This document shows, piece after piece, positions 1 to 8,898 of a stretch of 64,000 nucleotides of DNA. The DNA is from Acetobacteraceae bacterium H6797. GTDB taxonomy: Bacteria > Pseudomonadota > Alphaproteobacteria > Acetobacterales > Acetobacteraceae. The notes under the pieces were generated by a model. That model was not told where the DNA came from. It made no database searches and saw only the letters and a list, made by a program, of their open reading frames with translations. The stretch covers positions 558,001 through 622,000 of the forward strand of contig JADFCQ010000002.1 in the NCBI GenBank assembly GCA_015223225.1, given 5' to 3'. The position numbers were made by a program, and so were the translations under genes. Within the stretch, counting starts at the first letter, position 1; the number at the start of each line of letters is the position of its first letter.

Positions 1-87
1 CGCGATGGACTGGGCACGCCTGGCGCCGAGATAGGCCCAGGGGCTGGAGATGCCGTAGAACACCTCCAAGGTCAGCGGTTCGGACAT
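1..87 (-). CDS. 2-hydroxychromene-2-carboxylate isomerase-like protein, N-terminal fragment (cut by window edge)
   Basis: Reading the minus strand from the ATG at 87 gives 29 open codons that run off the window. The peptide starts MSEPLTLEVFYG and carries SSPWAYLG. A short beta strand followed by an (S)SPW(A/S)YLG motif is typical of the DsbA-like kappa-class GST family that includes HCCA isomerases, where the Ser of this motif activates glutathione. The family opens a chromene ring in naphthalene-type catabolism, but many members have unknown substrates, so the exact reaction cannot be given. Only the N-terminal thioredoxin strand is visible. The first stop-free codon and family motif fix the frame; the rest lies outside the window. 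Confidence 0.7.
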   Translation of the reverse strand, partial: MSEPLTLEVFYGISSPWAYLGARRAQSIA

Positions 88-177
88 TCGATCTTCCCAG
101 CCTTGATCCTGCGCGACTCTCGCGCCTGACAAGGCTGCCACGGGCAGGCGGCGCCGAAAAGCCGCGCGCCCGGTTCC

Positions 178-259
178 GGCTGACCGACCTTCGGCATCGG
201 GCCGGGCCGACGAGGGAGTTTTTCGCCGGGCCGGCCCGCAGGCCGACGGTCGGTCAGCC
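178..259. repeat. 12-bp perfect inverted repeat flanking a 58-nt GC-rich loop, after the efflux operon
   Basis: GGCTGACCGACC at 178-189 is exactly complementary to GGTCGGTCAGCC at 248-259. The second arm abuts the stop codon of the outer membrane factor gene (259-261). Smaller complementary GGGCCGG/CCGGCCC stretches lie inside. Read from the minus strand it would form a large stem just after the efflux operon and could act as a terminator or 3' stabiliser, but no T tract follows. The arm also contains CCGAC-G-GTCGG, so a protein binding site is another possibility. Confidence 0.5.
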
Positions 260-1674
260 TAGTTCACGCCGCCGCCCAGCACCTTGTAGAGGGTGATCAG
301 ATTCGCCAGCCGCTCCCGCCGGAGCGTGATCAGGGACTGCTGCGCGGAATAGAGGCTGCGCTGCGCGTCGAGCGTTTCGAGATAGCTGTCCACGCCCGAG
401 CGGAAACGCGCCTCGGATAGGCGATAGCTGTCGGCATAGGCGGCGGTCAGTGCCTCCTGCGCCTTGATCTGGTCCCCATAGGTGCCGCGCGCGGCCAGGG
501 CATCGGCCACTTCCCGGAAAGCCGTCTGCACGGTCTTCTCATAGGTCGCGACCTGGATATTCGTGCGCACCTTCGCCAGGTCGAGATTGGCCTGGTTCGC
601 GCCCCCCGAGAAAATCGGGATATTGATCGTCGGCGCGAAGCTCCAGGCGCCCGAATGGGGCTGGAACAGCCGCGACAGCGCCGGGCCCGAAGTGCCGATG
701 CCGCTGGTCAGCGAGATGGACGGGAAGAAGGCCGCCCGCGCCGCTCCGATATTGGCATTGGCCGATTTCAGCCCGTGTTCGGCCGCCACCACGTCGGGCC
801 GCCGCAGCAGCACCTCCGAGGAGAGGCCCGAAGGCACATCGGCCAGCATGAGCGGCGCATCCATATCCCCCGCCGTCAGCAGATCGGGCGGGAGCGGCTG
901 GCCGAGCAGCAGGGCCAGCGCATTCTCGTCCTGCGCAACGAGACGGGTATATTGCGCCACGTCCGCGCGCGCCGTCTCCGCCTGGGCCTGGGCCTGGCGG
1001 AGGGTCAGCGTGGTGGCCGTACCGCCGCGGACGGAGGCGTCGGTCAGGCGATAGGTCTGCTCGCGGCTCGCCAGGGTCTGCCGGGCGAGGTCGAGAAGCT
1101 CACGATCCGCCAGCAGCGTCAGATAGGCATCGGCCACCTGCGAGACGAGGGTGATCTGCGCCGCGCGCCGGGTTTCCTCTGCTTGGAGATAGCTCTCGAA
1201 GGCCGAACGCGTGAGGCTGCGCACGCGGCCGAAGAGATCCAGTTCCCAGGAGGTGAAGCCCAGCGTCGCCTGCCAGGTGCGGGAGGTGACGCTCGGGCCG
1301 ACGCGACCTGCACTCGTCAGGTCCAGCGGGGTCTGCTGGTAGGTGACGGTACCGGTGCCGCCGATGCTCGGGAAGAGATCGCCGCGCTGGACGCGATAGG
1401 TCGCCTCCGCCTCCGCGACCTGGAGCGTCGAGACGCGCAGATCGCGGTTATTGGCCAGCGCGATCTCGATCGCGCGGCGCATGCCCGGGTCGAGGAAGAA
1501 TTCTTTCCAGCCGATGGCATCGGCCGCGCGCTCGCCGGTGGCGGGGGTGCCATAGGCACCGCCCGTGGGGAAGGAGGCCGGCACCGGGGCCGCCGGACGG
1601 GAATAGTCCGGGATCAGCGAGCAGCCCGAGAGCAGCATCGCCGAGAAGGTCAGCCCGATCGGAAGTCGCATCAT
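259..1674 (-). CDS. RND efflux system outer membrane factor lipoprotein (NodT/OprM family)
   Basis: This is the outer membrane channel of a tripartite RND pump; it forms a trimeric beta-barrel with a long periplasmic alpha-helical tunnel. The N-terminus is a lipoprotein signal ending in the lipobox LLSGC near residue 18, so the mature protein is acylated. The rest shows the two tandem OEP repeats of the family, with NRDLRVSTLQVAEAEA in the first half and ARAAFFPSISLTSGIG in the second. At 471 residues it has the usual length. The ATG at 1674 is chosen because a GGAG lies 8 nt upstream; a TTG at 1680 is in frame but less likely. It is the last gene of the adaptor-pump-channel operon, a few bases after the pump stop codon. 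Confidence 0.93.
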   Translation of the reverse strand: MMRLPIGLTFSAMLLSGCSLIPDYSRPAAPVPASFPTGGAYGTPATGERAADAIGWKEFFLDPGMRRAIEIALANNRDLRVSTLQVAEAEATYRVQRGDLFPSIGGTGTVTYQQTPLDLTSAGRVGPSVTSRTWQATLGFTSWELDLFGRVRSLTRSAFESYLQAEETRRAAQITLVSQVADAYLTLLADRELLDLARQTLASREQTYRLTDASVRGGTATTLTLRQAQAQAETARADVAQYTRLVAQDENALALLLGQPLPPDLLTAGDMDAPLMLADVPSGLSSEVLLRRPDVVAAEHGLKSANANIGAARAAFFPSISLTSGIGTSGPALSRLFQPHSGAWSFAPTINIPIFSGGANQANLDLAKVRTNIQVATYEKTVQTAFREVADALAARGTYGDQIKAQEALTAAYADSYRLSEARFRSGVDSYLETLDAQRSLYSAQQSLITLRRERLANLITLYKVLGGGVN

Positions 1675-1676
1675 GG

Positions 1677-4600
1677 TCAATGCTCCGCGCCGGCTTGCGC
1701 CGGGGCCGCGCTATTGGTGGGCTCCGCATGCCGCTCGCTCAGCCGCTTGGTGCGGAAGAGCCTGAGCACGAGGACGAAGAAGAGCGGCACGAAGAAGATC
1801 GCCAGGAGCGTGCCCGCAGCGACGCCGCCGACGATGCCCGTGCCGATCGCGACACGGCCGCCGGCACCCGCGCCGGTGGAGATCGCCAGCGGCACGACGC
1901 CGAGCACGAAGGCCATCGAGGTCATCAGGATCGGGCGCAGGCGCTCCTTCGCCGCATGGAGCGCGGATTCGAAGAGGTTCTCACCCTGCTCGAAATGCTC
2001 CTTGGCGAATTCAACGATCAGAATGGCGTTCTTCGCCGTCAGACCCACCGTGGTGAGCAGGCCGACCTGGAAGTAGACGTCATTGCCGAGGCCGCGCCCG
2101 AAGGTGGCGAGCACGACGCCCAGGATGCCGAGCGGCACCACGAGCATGACCGCGATCGGGATGGCCCAGCTCTCATAGAGCGCGGCCAGGCAGAGGAAGA
2201 CCACGATCAGCGAGAAGGCATAAAGCGCCATGGCCTGCGAGCCGGCCGCCCGTTCCTGATAGGAAAGGCCGGTCCACTGCACCGAGAAGCCGGGCGGCAG
2301 CTGGCTCGCGAGCTTCTCCATCTCCGCCATGGCCTCGCCGGTGCTGCGGCCGGGCGCGGCGGCACCCAGGATCTCGACGGCCAGCGTGCCGTTGTAGCGC
2401 GAGAGCTGGGCCGAACCGAGCGTCCAATGCGAGGAGATGAAGGTGTTGAGCGACACCATATTCCCCGCGCTGTTGCGCACGTACCAGCGGCCGAGATCCT
2501 CCGGCGTCAGGCGCGATTCGTCATTGCCCTGGAGGTAGACGCGCTTGACGCGGCCACGATCCACGAAGTCGTTGACGTAGCTGCCGCCGAAGGCAGCCGC
2601 CAGCGTGCCCGTCACGTCGCTGGTATCGAGCCCGAGGGCGCGGGCCTTCTCCCAGTCGATGTCGAGATTGAGCTGCGGCTCGGCAAGCTGCGTATTGGGG
2701 CGGACGGCGACCACGAGATTGCTCTTCTGGGCCGCGCTCAGGAGCTGCCCCATGGCGCCCATCAGCGCCTGCTGGCCGCGCCCCGCCTGATCGACGAGAT
2801 ACATGTCGAAGCCCGAGGCATTGCCGAGTTCAGGCACCGAGGGCGGGATGAAGGCGAAGACCTGCGCCCCCGCATAGCCGCCGAAACGCTGCATGGTGCG
2901 CCCGGCGATGGCCGAGGCCGCCTGGCCGGCCTCCTTGCGGAGGGACCAGTCCTTCAGCCGCACGAAGATCAGGCCCATGTTCTGGCCACGGCCGGCGAAG
3001 CTGAAGCCGTTGATGGCGAAGACGGCATCGACATCGCGCTGCTCGTCGTGGCGCAGATAGGTCGTCACGTCGTCGAGGGCACGCTGCGTGGCCTCGGCGG
3101 TGGAGCCGACCGGCGTCGTCACCTGCATGAGCATCAGGCCCTGATCCTCTTCCGGCAGGAAGGAGGAAGGCAGCTTCGTGTAGAAGAAGCCCATGCCGCC
3201 CACGAGCAGGAGATAGACGATCATCAGCCGCAGCGGGCGCTTCGTGATCCCGCCGACGCCGGCGCCATAGCCCTTGGTCATCCGGTCGAAGCCGCGATTG
3301 AACCAGCCGAAGAAGCCGCGCTTCTGCGTGCCATGACCCTTGGGGCGCTTGAGGATGGTGGCGCAGAGCGCCGGGGTGAAGACCAACGCGACCATGACGG
3401 AGAGCGACATGGCGGAGACGATGGTCAGCGCGAACTGACGATAGATGACGCCCGCCGAGCCGCCGAAGAAGAACATCGGCAGGAACACGGCCGAGAGCAC
3501 CAGGCCGATGCCGACGAGGGCGCCGGAGATCTGGTCCATTGACACGCGCGTCGCCTCGAGCGGCGACATGTCCGAAGTCTCCATCACGCGCTCGACATTC
3601 TCGACCACGACGATGGCGTCGTCGACGAGCAGGCCGATGGCCAGCACCATGCCGAACATGGTCAGCGTGTTGATGGAGTAGCCCGCGAGCGCGAGGATGC
3701 CGAAGGTGCCGAGCAGCACGACCGGCACAGCCAGCGTCGGGATGAGCGTCGCCCGGATATTCTGCAGGAAGAGCAGCATCACCAGGAAGACGAGCACCAT
3801 CGCCTCGATCAGCGTCTTGACCACCTCATGGATGGAGAGACGGACGAAGGGGGTGGTGTCATAGGGATAGGCCACTTCCATTCCCGGCGGGAAGGAGGGC
3901 TTTAGGCGCTCGATGGTCGCGCGGACGGCATCGGCCGTATCCATCGCATTGCCGCCCGGGGCGAGCTTCACGCCCAGGCCGGCCGTGGCGCGGCCGTTAT
4001 ACTTCGAGCTGATGGAGAAGCCCTGGGCATCCAGCTCGACCTTGGCGATGTCTTTCAAGCGCAGCTGCGAGCCGTCGGCATTCACCTTGATCAGGATATT
4101 GCCGAACTGCTCGGGCGTTTGGAGGTAGGACGGGCCGATGATGGTCGCCGAAATGCCGTAGCCGGGCTTGGAAGGCCGCGCGCCGAGCTCGCCGCTGGCC
4201 ACCTGCACGTTCTGCGAGGTTATGGCGGCGGTGACGTCGGAGGGCATCAGGCTATAGGCGACGAGCTTCTCGGGATCGAGCCAGATGCGCATGGCATACT
4301 GGGCGCCGAAGAGCTGGTAGTCGCCGACGCCGGGCGTGCGGCTGATCGCGTCCTGGATATTGGAGGCGATGAAATCGGCGACGTCATTGCTCGTCAGGCT
4401 CTCATCCGAGGAGGTGAAGGCCATGACGAGCAGGAAGTTGTTGGTCGCCTTCGCCACGCGAATGCCGGCCTGCTGCACGGTCTGCGGCAGGCGCGGCGTC
4501 GCGAGGGAGAGCTTGTTCTGCACCTGCACCTGCGCCACGTCCGGGTCCACGCCCTGGGCGAAGGTGAGGGTCATGGTCGCCGTGCCGTCACGGTTGCTCG

Positions 4601-4841
4601 TCGAGGAGAAGTAGATCAGCCCGTCGAGGCCGCTCATCTGCTGCTCGATCGGCTGGACGACCGTGTTCTGCAGCGTCTCGGCCGAGGCGCCGGCATAGGA
4701 GGCGGTGATCTGGATCGCGGGGGGCGCGATGGTCGGATATTGCGCGATGGGGAGCGAATTCACCGCGATCAGGCCGCCCAGCATGATCACGATGGCCACC
4801 ACCCAGGCGAAGACCGGGCGGACGATGAAAAAGCGCGACAT
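1677..4841 (-). CDS. RND multidrug efflux permease, HAE1/AcrB-MexB family
   Basis: Inner membrane proton-driven drug/proton antiporter of 1054 residues, the standard length of AcrB and MexB. It starts MSRFFIVRPVFAWVVAI, typical of the first helix. Transmembrane helix 4 carries GLLVDDAIVVVENVER with the paired Asp residues of the proton relay near residue 407. The second half repeats the fold and ends with the GLTAKNAILIVEFAKE and GVVPLAISTGAGAGGR motifs. Substrates cannot be read from sequence; HAE1 pumps export hydrophobic and amphiphilic compounds. The gene lies 9 nt after the adaptor and just ahead of the outer membrane factor, so all three subunits are made together, probably under the divergent TetR repressor. 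Confidence 0.97.
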   Translation of the reverse strand: MSRFFIVRPVFAWVVAIVIMLGGLIAVNSLPIAQYPTIAPPAIQITASYAGASAETLQNTVVQPIEQQMSGLDGLIYFSSTSNRDGTATMTLTFAQGVDPDVAQVQVQNKLSLATPRLPQTVQQAGIRVAKATNNFLLVMAFTSSDESLTSNDVADFIASNIQDAISRTPGVGDYQLFGAQYAMRIWLDPEKLVAYSLMPSDVTAAITSQNVQVASGELGARPSKPGYGISATIIGPSYLQTPEQFGNILIKVNADGSQLRLKDIAKVELDAQGFSISSKYNGRATAGLGVKLAPGGNAMDTADAVRATIERLKPSFPPGMEVAYPYDTTPFVRLSIHEVVKTLIEAMVLVFLVMLLFLQNIRATLIPTLAVPVVLLGTFGILALAGYSINTLTMFGMVLAIGLLVDDAIVVVENVERVMETSDMSPLEATRVSMDQISGALVGIGLVLSAVFLPMFFFGGSAGVIYRQFALTIVSAMSLSVMVALVFTPALCATILKRPKGHGTQKRGFFGWFNRGFDRMTKGYGAGVGGITKRPLRLMIVYLLLVGGMGFFYTKLPSSFLPEEDQGLMLMQVTTPVGSTAEATQRALDDVTTYLRHDEQRDVDAVFAINGFSFAGRGQNMGLIFVRLKDWSLRKEAGQAASAIAGRTMQRFGGYAGAQVFAFIPPSVPELGNASGFDMYLVDQAGRGQQALMGAMGQLLSAAQKSNLVVAVRPNTQLAEPQLNLDIDWEKARALGLDTSDVTGTLAAAFGGSYVNDFVDRGRVKRVYLQGNDESRLTPEDLGRWYVRNSAGNMVSLNTFISSHWTLGSAQLSRYNGTLAVEILGAAAPGRSTGEAMAEMEKLASQLPPGFSVQWTGLSYQERAAGSQAMALYAFSLIVVFLCLAALYESWAIPIAVMLVVPLGILGVVLATFGRGLGNDVYFQVGLLTTVGLTAKNAILIVEFAKEHFEQGENLFESALHAAKERLRPILMTSMAFVLGVVPLAISTGAGAGGRVAIGTGIVGGVAAGTLLAIFFVPLFFVLVLRLFRTKRLSERHAEPTNSAAPAQAGAEH

Positions 4842-4850
4842 GGCTGGTCC

Positions 4851-6110
4851 TCAGCCTCCGACGTTCGCGCGGGCCGAGGCGGCGGCCCCTTGGGCACCCT
4901 CCTGCTGCTTGCGGTCGAAATCCTCGGGCGTCATCTCGGTCACCTGCGGCTTGGCGCCGGGGGCGACGCGCTGGAGGCCGTCGACGATCAGGCGGTCGCC
5001 CTGCTGGAAGCCGCCATTGACCAGCCATTTATTGCCAACGGCGTGGCCGATATCGAGCATGCGCTGCGCGACGGTGCCGTCGGCCTGCACCACCATGGCG
5101 ACCGGCTGGCCCTTCACGTTGCGCGTCACGCCCAGCTGCGGCACCAGCAGCGCGTTCTGAGCGACGCCCTCCTCGATCCGCTCGCGGACGAACATGCCGG
5201 GCATGAGCGTCCCGTTCGGGTTCGGGAATTCGGCGCGCAGCGTCACGGCGCCCGTGCCGCTATCGACCGTGACCTCGGAGAATTGCAGCTTGCCGGCCAG
5301 GGGATATTCCGTGCCGTCCTCGAGCGTCAGGCGCACTTCGGCCTTGCCGTCATCGGTGCGGCGCAGGCGCCCGGCCTCCATCTCGCGGCGCAGGCGCAGC
5401 AGGGTGGTCGAGGGCTGAGTCACGTCGACATAGATCGGGTCGAGGCGGGTGATGGTGACGAGCGCCTGGGTCTGCCCCGAGGTGACGAGGGCGCCGACGG
5501 TCAGGTTGGCGCGGCTGGCGCGGCCGGTGATGGGCGCCGAGAGCGTGGTGTAGTCGAGGTTGATCTGCGCCGTATCCACCGCCGCCTTGGCGGAGGCGAC
5601 ATCGGCCTCGGCCTGCTTCTGCGTGGCGACGGCATTGTCGTAGTCGAGCCGGCTGACCGCGTTCTGCGCGACGAGGGGGCGATACTTGTTCACCGTCAGC
5701 CGCGCGGAAGCCAGGGTCGCCTCGGCCTTGGCGAGCGAGGCCTGGGCGGAGGCGAGTTCGGCGCGATAGGGCGCCGGGTCGATCTGGAAGAGCTTCTGGC
5801 CGGCCTGCACCAGCGCGCCCTGCTCGAAGAGCCGCTCGCGGAGCACGCCATTGACCTGCGGGCGGACCTCGGCGGTCTCGAAGGCGGTCACGCGGCCGGG
5901 GAGAACGGTCGTCAGCGTGACGGGCTGCTGCTTCAGGGTGAGCGCGACCACCTGCGGCGGGGGAGCCTGTGGAGGCTGGCCCTGCGCCTGGGCCTTTTGC
6001 TCGTCGCAGGCGACAAGGCTCAGCCCCGTCAGGCCGAGGGCGAGCATGCCGGCCAGCCGGCGCGCCACCAGAGGCTTGTCCCGTCCGGAGCGCGGGTCAA
6101 TCTGCGTCAT
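4851..6110 (-). CDS. RND efflux periplasmic adaptor (membrane fusion protein, AcrA/MexA type)
   Basis: Periplasmic adaptor that bridges pump and outer membrane channel. The start is placed at the ATG at 6110 (MTQIDPRSG), which puts a lipoprotein signal LTGLSLVAC at the right distance, about residue 35; an upstream in-frame ATG at 6179 would bury the signal inside a long leader and run through the operator. The order is barrel-sandwich half (LPGRVTAFETAEVRPQVNG), coiled coil rich in Ala/Glu/Lys (ASAQASLAKAEATLASARL), second lipoyl half (PITGRASRANLTVGALV), beta-barrel and a membrane-proximal domain. Length, 419 residues, is normal. First gene of the efflux operon. Confidence 0.95.
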   Translation of the reverse strand: MTQIDPRSGRDKPLVARRLAGMLALGLTGLSLVACDEQKAQAQGQPPQAPPPQVVALTLKQQPVTLTTVLPGRVTAFETAEVRPQVNGVLRERLFEQGALVQAGQKLFQIDPAPYRAELASAQASLAKAEATLASARLTVNKYRPLVAQNAVSRLDYDNAVATQKQAEADVASAKAAVDTAQINLDYTTLSAPITGRASRANLTVGALVTSGQTQALVTITRLDPIYVDVTQPSTTLLRLRREMEAGRLRRTDDGKAEVRLTLEDGTEYPLAGKLQFSEVTVDSGTGAVTLRAEFPNPNGTLMPGMFVRERIEEGVAQNALLVPQLGVTRNVKGQPVAMVVQADGTVAQRMLDIGHAVGNKWLVNGGFQQGDRLIVDGLQRVAPGAKPQVTEMTPEDFDRKQQEGAQGAAASARANVGG

Positions 6111-6148
6111 CTTAGGCTTCCTGATTCTGGCATCATTGCCTGTTGACC

Positions 6149-6166
6149 GGAAACTGATTAGTTTCC
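6149..6166. promoter_or_regulatory. Palindromic operator between the efflux operon and its TetR gene
   Basis: GGAAACT-gatt-AGTTTCC is a perfect 7-bp inverted repeat, followed at once by ACGT-AA-ACGT. It lies between the divergent adaptor start (6110) and TetR start (6299). Position and symmetry fit the site of the adjacent TetR repressor, controlling both directions. A minus-strand TTGACG at 6174-6179 may be part of the efflux promoter. Binding is inferred. Confidence 0.6.
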
Positions 6167-6298
6167 ACGTAAACGTCAAGTCACACGCTGCGCCGCAGCA
6201 ATGAGGGAATGGCGGGGCGGATTTGCAAGCCTGACCCCATTGTCTTGGTACGAAAAGTTACACAGCCTGCTTCGGCAGCGCCAACAGGAAGGAAGTCA

Positions 6299-6937
6299 GT
6301 GACCGCAGATTCCGCCCCCTTCTCCGCGACCATGCCCGCCGGATCGGCCGAGGGTCAGGACAATCGCGAGCGGCTGCTCAATGCGGCCGAGGCGGTGTTT
6401 CTGGAGAACGGCTTCCAGGTGGCCACGATGGATGCCATCGCCAAAGCGGCCGGCTGCTCGAAGAAGACGATCTACAAGGCCTTCGCCTCGAAGGAGGAAC
6501 TCTTCTTCGGCGTCCTGAGCCGGGGCAAGAAGGCGATCCTGTCGCTGAAAATCTCCGATACATTGCCCCCCGAGGAGGCCCTGGCGGATTTCGTCTGCCG
6601 CGCCGCACGATATATCCTGGCACCTCATCACATCGCCGTGGAGCGGATGGTGCTGGGCGAATACACGCGCAATCCGGCCCTGATGCGCATGGCGCAGGCG
6701 GAATGGTCTCAGATCACGGAATTTGCGCTGGAAATCTACCTGCGCGACCTGGGCGAAAGCGGGCAATACGAGTTCGGCCCGCCGCGCGAGGCCTCGCACC
6801 TTCTCATGGGCATGGCGATCGGCGCCTTCCATCACGAGATCCAGGCCGGGATGCGGGAAGAGATACCGGATGAGGAGGTGAGCGCCCGGGCCCGGCGTTC
6901 CGTGGAGATTTTCCTGGCCGGAACGCGCCGCGCCTAG
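6299..6937 (+). CDS. TetR/AcrR family repressor of the RND efflux operon
   Basis: One-domain transcription factor. An N-terminal helix-turn-helix is clear: ERLLNAAEAVFLENGF, then ATMDAIAKAAGCSKKTIYKAF, the canonical TetR recognition helix. The C-terminal ligand domain includes a conserved MGMAIGAFHHEI segment of the AefR-like type. I place the start at GTG 6299 because AGGAAGG lies just upstream and because the ATG at 6209 would add 30 residues unlike TetR; the ATG at 6332 is also possible. Divergent from the pump genes across a perfect palindrome, so it most likely represses the pump and itself until a pump substrate binds. Confidence 0.88.
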   Translation: MTADSAPFSATMPAGSAEGQDNRERLLNAAEAVFLENGFQVATMDAIAKAAGCSKKTIYKAFASKEELFFGVLSRGKKAILSLKISDTLPPEEALADFVCRAARYILAPHHIAVERMVLGEYTRNPALMRMAQAEWSQITEFALEIYLRDLGESGQYEFGPPREASHLLMGMAIGAFHHEIQAGMREEIPDEEVSARARRSVEIFLAGTRRA

Positions 6938-6951
6938 CAGGGCGCGAAGAG

Positions 6952-6980
6952 AGGCAGGGCGCTTTCGCGGCGCCCTGCCT
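6952..6980. terminator. Hairpin terminator between convergent tetR and argG
   Basis: AGGCAGGGCGC (6952-6962) pairs with GCGCCCTGCCT (6970-6980): 11 bp, 7-nt loop. It sits between the stop codons of two convergent genes, so it can serve both. No strong T tract follows on either strand, so efficiency is uncertain. Confidence 0.65.
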
Positions 6981-6987
6981 GTTCAGA

Positions 6988-8223
6988 TCAGAGCGCGCCG
7001 CCCTTGCGGCCGGCCATGGCGCCGAGGCGCAGGCGCAGCGCGTTGAGCTTGATGAAGCCCTGCGCGTCGAACTGGTCGTAGGCGCCCTGGTCTTCCTCGA
7101 AGGTCACGTGCTTCATCGAGTAGAGGCTGTTGGGCGACTGGCGGCCGGTGACGATCGTATTGCCCTTGTAGAGCTTGAGACGGACTGTGCCGGTAACGCT
7201 CTTCTGGCTCTCGTCGACCAGCGTCTGGATCATCCGGCGCTCCGGGCTGAACCAGAAGCCGTTATAGATGATCTCCGAGTAGCGCGGCATCAGGCTGTCC
7301 TTGAGGTGCGCGGCCTCGCGGTCGAGCGTGATGCTCTCGATGGCGCGGTGCGCCGTGTGCAGGATCGTGCCGCCGGGCGTCTCGTAGCAGCCGCGCGACT
7401 TCATGCCGACGAAGCGGTTCTCGACGAGGTCGAGGCGGCCGATGCCGTTCTCCTTGCCGAGCTGGTTCAGCTTGGTCAGCAGCGTCGCCGGCGAGAGGCG
7501 CTCGCCATTGATGCCGACCGCGTCGCCGCGCTCGAACTCGATGGTGATCTCGGTCGCCTTGTCGGGCGCGTTCTCGGGGCTGATCGTGCGCTGCCACACG
7601 ATCTCATCCGGCGCATCCCAGGGCTCTTCCAGGATCTTGCCCTCGGAGGAGCTGTGCAGGAGGTTGGCATCGACCGAGAACGGAGCCTCGCCGCGCTTGT
7701 CCTTGGCGATGGGGATCTGGTTCGCCTCGGCGAATTCGAGCAGCTTGGTGCGGCTCGTCAGGTCCCACTCGCGCCAGGGGGCGATGACCTTCACGTCCGG
7801 CTTGAGCGAGTAGTAGCCGATCTCGAAGCGGACCTGGTCGTTGCCCTTGCCGGTCGCGCCATGGGAGACGGCATCGGCGCCGACCTTCTCGGCGATCTCG
7901 ATCTGGCGCTTGGCGATCAGCGGACGGGCGATTGAGGTGCCGAGCAGGTAGCAGCCCTCATAGAGGGCATTGGCGCGGAACATCGGGAAGACGAAATCCC
8001 GCACGAATTCCTCGCGCAGGTCGTCGATGAAGATGTTCTCTTCCTTGATCCCGAGCAGCAGCGCCTTGTCGCGGGCCGGACCAAGCTCCTCGCCCTGGCC
8101 CAGATCGGCGGTGAAGGTAACCACCTCGCACTTATAGGTGGTCTGGAGCCACTTCAGGATCACGCTGGTGTCGAGCCCGCCGGAATAGGCGAGAACGACC
8201 TTCTTCACATCCTTGACGCTCAT
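6988..8223 (-). CDS. argG: Argininosuccinate synthase
   Basis: ATP-dependent ligase that joins citrulline and aspartate to make argininosuccinate in arginine biosynthesis. The ATP pyrophosphatase loop [11 protein letters not shown] is at residues 12-22, followed by [10 protein letters not shown], the nucleotide-contact [12 protein letters not shown] and the C-terminal multimerisation part. Length is 411 residues, as in other alphaproteobacterial ArgG. The ATG at 8223 is chosen because homologues begin with [13 protein letters not shown]; the open frame continues upstream to 8346 but that part is Pro/Ala/Arg-rich and unlike the family. It is alone on its strand, with a hairpin after its stop codon. 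Confidence 0.98.
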   Translation of the reverse strand: MSVKDVKKVVLAYSGGLDTSVILKWLQTTYKCEVVTFTADLGQGEELGPARDKALLLGIKEENIFIDDLREEFVRDFVFPMFRANALYEGCYLLGTSIARPLIAKRQIEIAEKVGADAVSHGATGKGNDQVRFEIGYYSLKPDVKVIAPWREWDLTSRTKLLEFAEANQIPIAKDKRGEAPFSVDANLLHSSSEGKILEEPWDAPDEIVWQRTISPENAPDKATEITIEFERGDAVGINGERLSPATLLTKLNQLGKENGIGRLDLVENRFVGMKSRGCYETPGGTILHTAHRAIESITLDREAAHLKDSLMPRYSEIIYNGFWFSPERRMIQTLVDESQKSVTGTVRLKLYKGNTIVTGRQSPNSLYSMKHVTFEEDQGAYDQFDAQGFIKLNALRLRLGAMAGRKGGAL

Positions 8224-8455
8224 GGTCGGTCCTTTGGCGATCGCCCTCCAGGCAGGAGGGGCGGGTAGTCGGGCGAGCGGCGCCAGGATGGGCGCACGGC
8301 CGGTATTGAGGGCGCGGAACATGCCTCCGGCCGGGTGGATAGGCAAGGCGGAAGGCCGAGATGGCGCGGTTTTACCGCTTGCATGGCTCCTTCGCGGACC
8401 CGGCCGGGGCGAAGGAAGGCTGGCGCCGGGCGCGGCAAGGGTCTAGGGGCGATGC

Positions 8456-8758
8456 ATGACCCTTTCTTCGCGCCCCCACGCCCTTCTCCTGGCGCTCGCC
8501 GCCGCCCTGCCGCTCGCGGCCGGCCCCGCCATGGCCCAGAATTTCGACAATTCCGGCCCGCCCGGTGGCCGCGGCACCGCCCTGCCCCCGCCGGACCTGG
8601 TCAATCCGCCGCGCTTCGACACGCCCTCCAGGCCCGAACAGCCGCAGACCACGGCCCCCCGGCCGAACCCCGGCACCACGCCTGGCGCCGCGCCCGCCAC
8701 CCAGCCCCGCGGCGGTATTGCGCAGCCGCAGCAAAATTCTGCGCCGGCCACGCGCTAA
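8456..8758 (+). CDS. Small secreted Pro-rich hypothetical protein
   Basis: 100-residue protein not assigned to a family. It opens with a signal peptide (hydrophobic LLLALAAALPLAAGP, cleavage after AMA before QN). The mature part is low complexity, rich in Pro, Gln, Thr and Asn with almost no hydrophobic core, so it is probably disordered in the periplasm or cell envelope. An AGGGGC ribosome site ends 5 nt before the ATG, which together with the signal peptide supports a real gene despite its size. Divergent from argG and 140 bp ahead of glgA; no functional link can be claimed. Confidence 0.6.
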   Translation: MTLSSRPHALLLALAAALPLAAGPAMAQNFDNSGPPGGRGTALPPPDLVNPPRFDTPSRPEQPQTTAPRPNPGTTPGAAPATQPRGGIAQPQQNSAPATR

Positions 8759-8898
8759 CATAGGTTAATCCTCGATTTTTCCGGCACGAATTGTGTCGTG
8801 AACGTGGCAACCCCCCTTTGTGCACCGCGTTTTAACGATACGGGTGCCGGGCTTTCGAAGGCGGAAGACGGGGGGCACCTGTATCATCGGGTGTCCCA

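Noticed and set aside
4119..6146. Plus-strand open frame antisense to the RND pump and adaptor
   Set aside because: No motif, Gly/Arg/His-rich noise opposite conserved efflux genes.
8224..8346. N-terminal extension of ArgG by 41 residues
   Set aside because: The extra part is Pro/Ala/Arg-rich and unlike the family; the ATG at 8223 gives the normal N-terminus.
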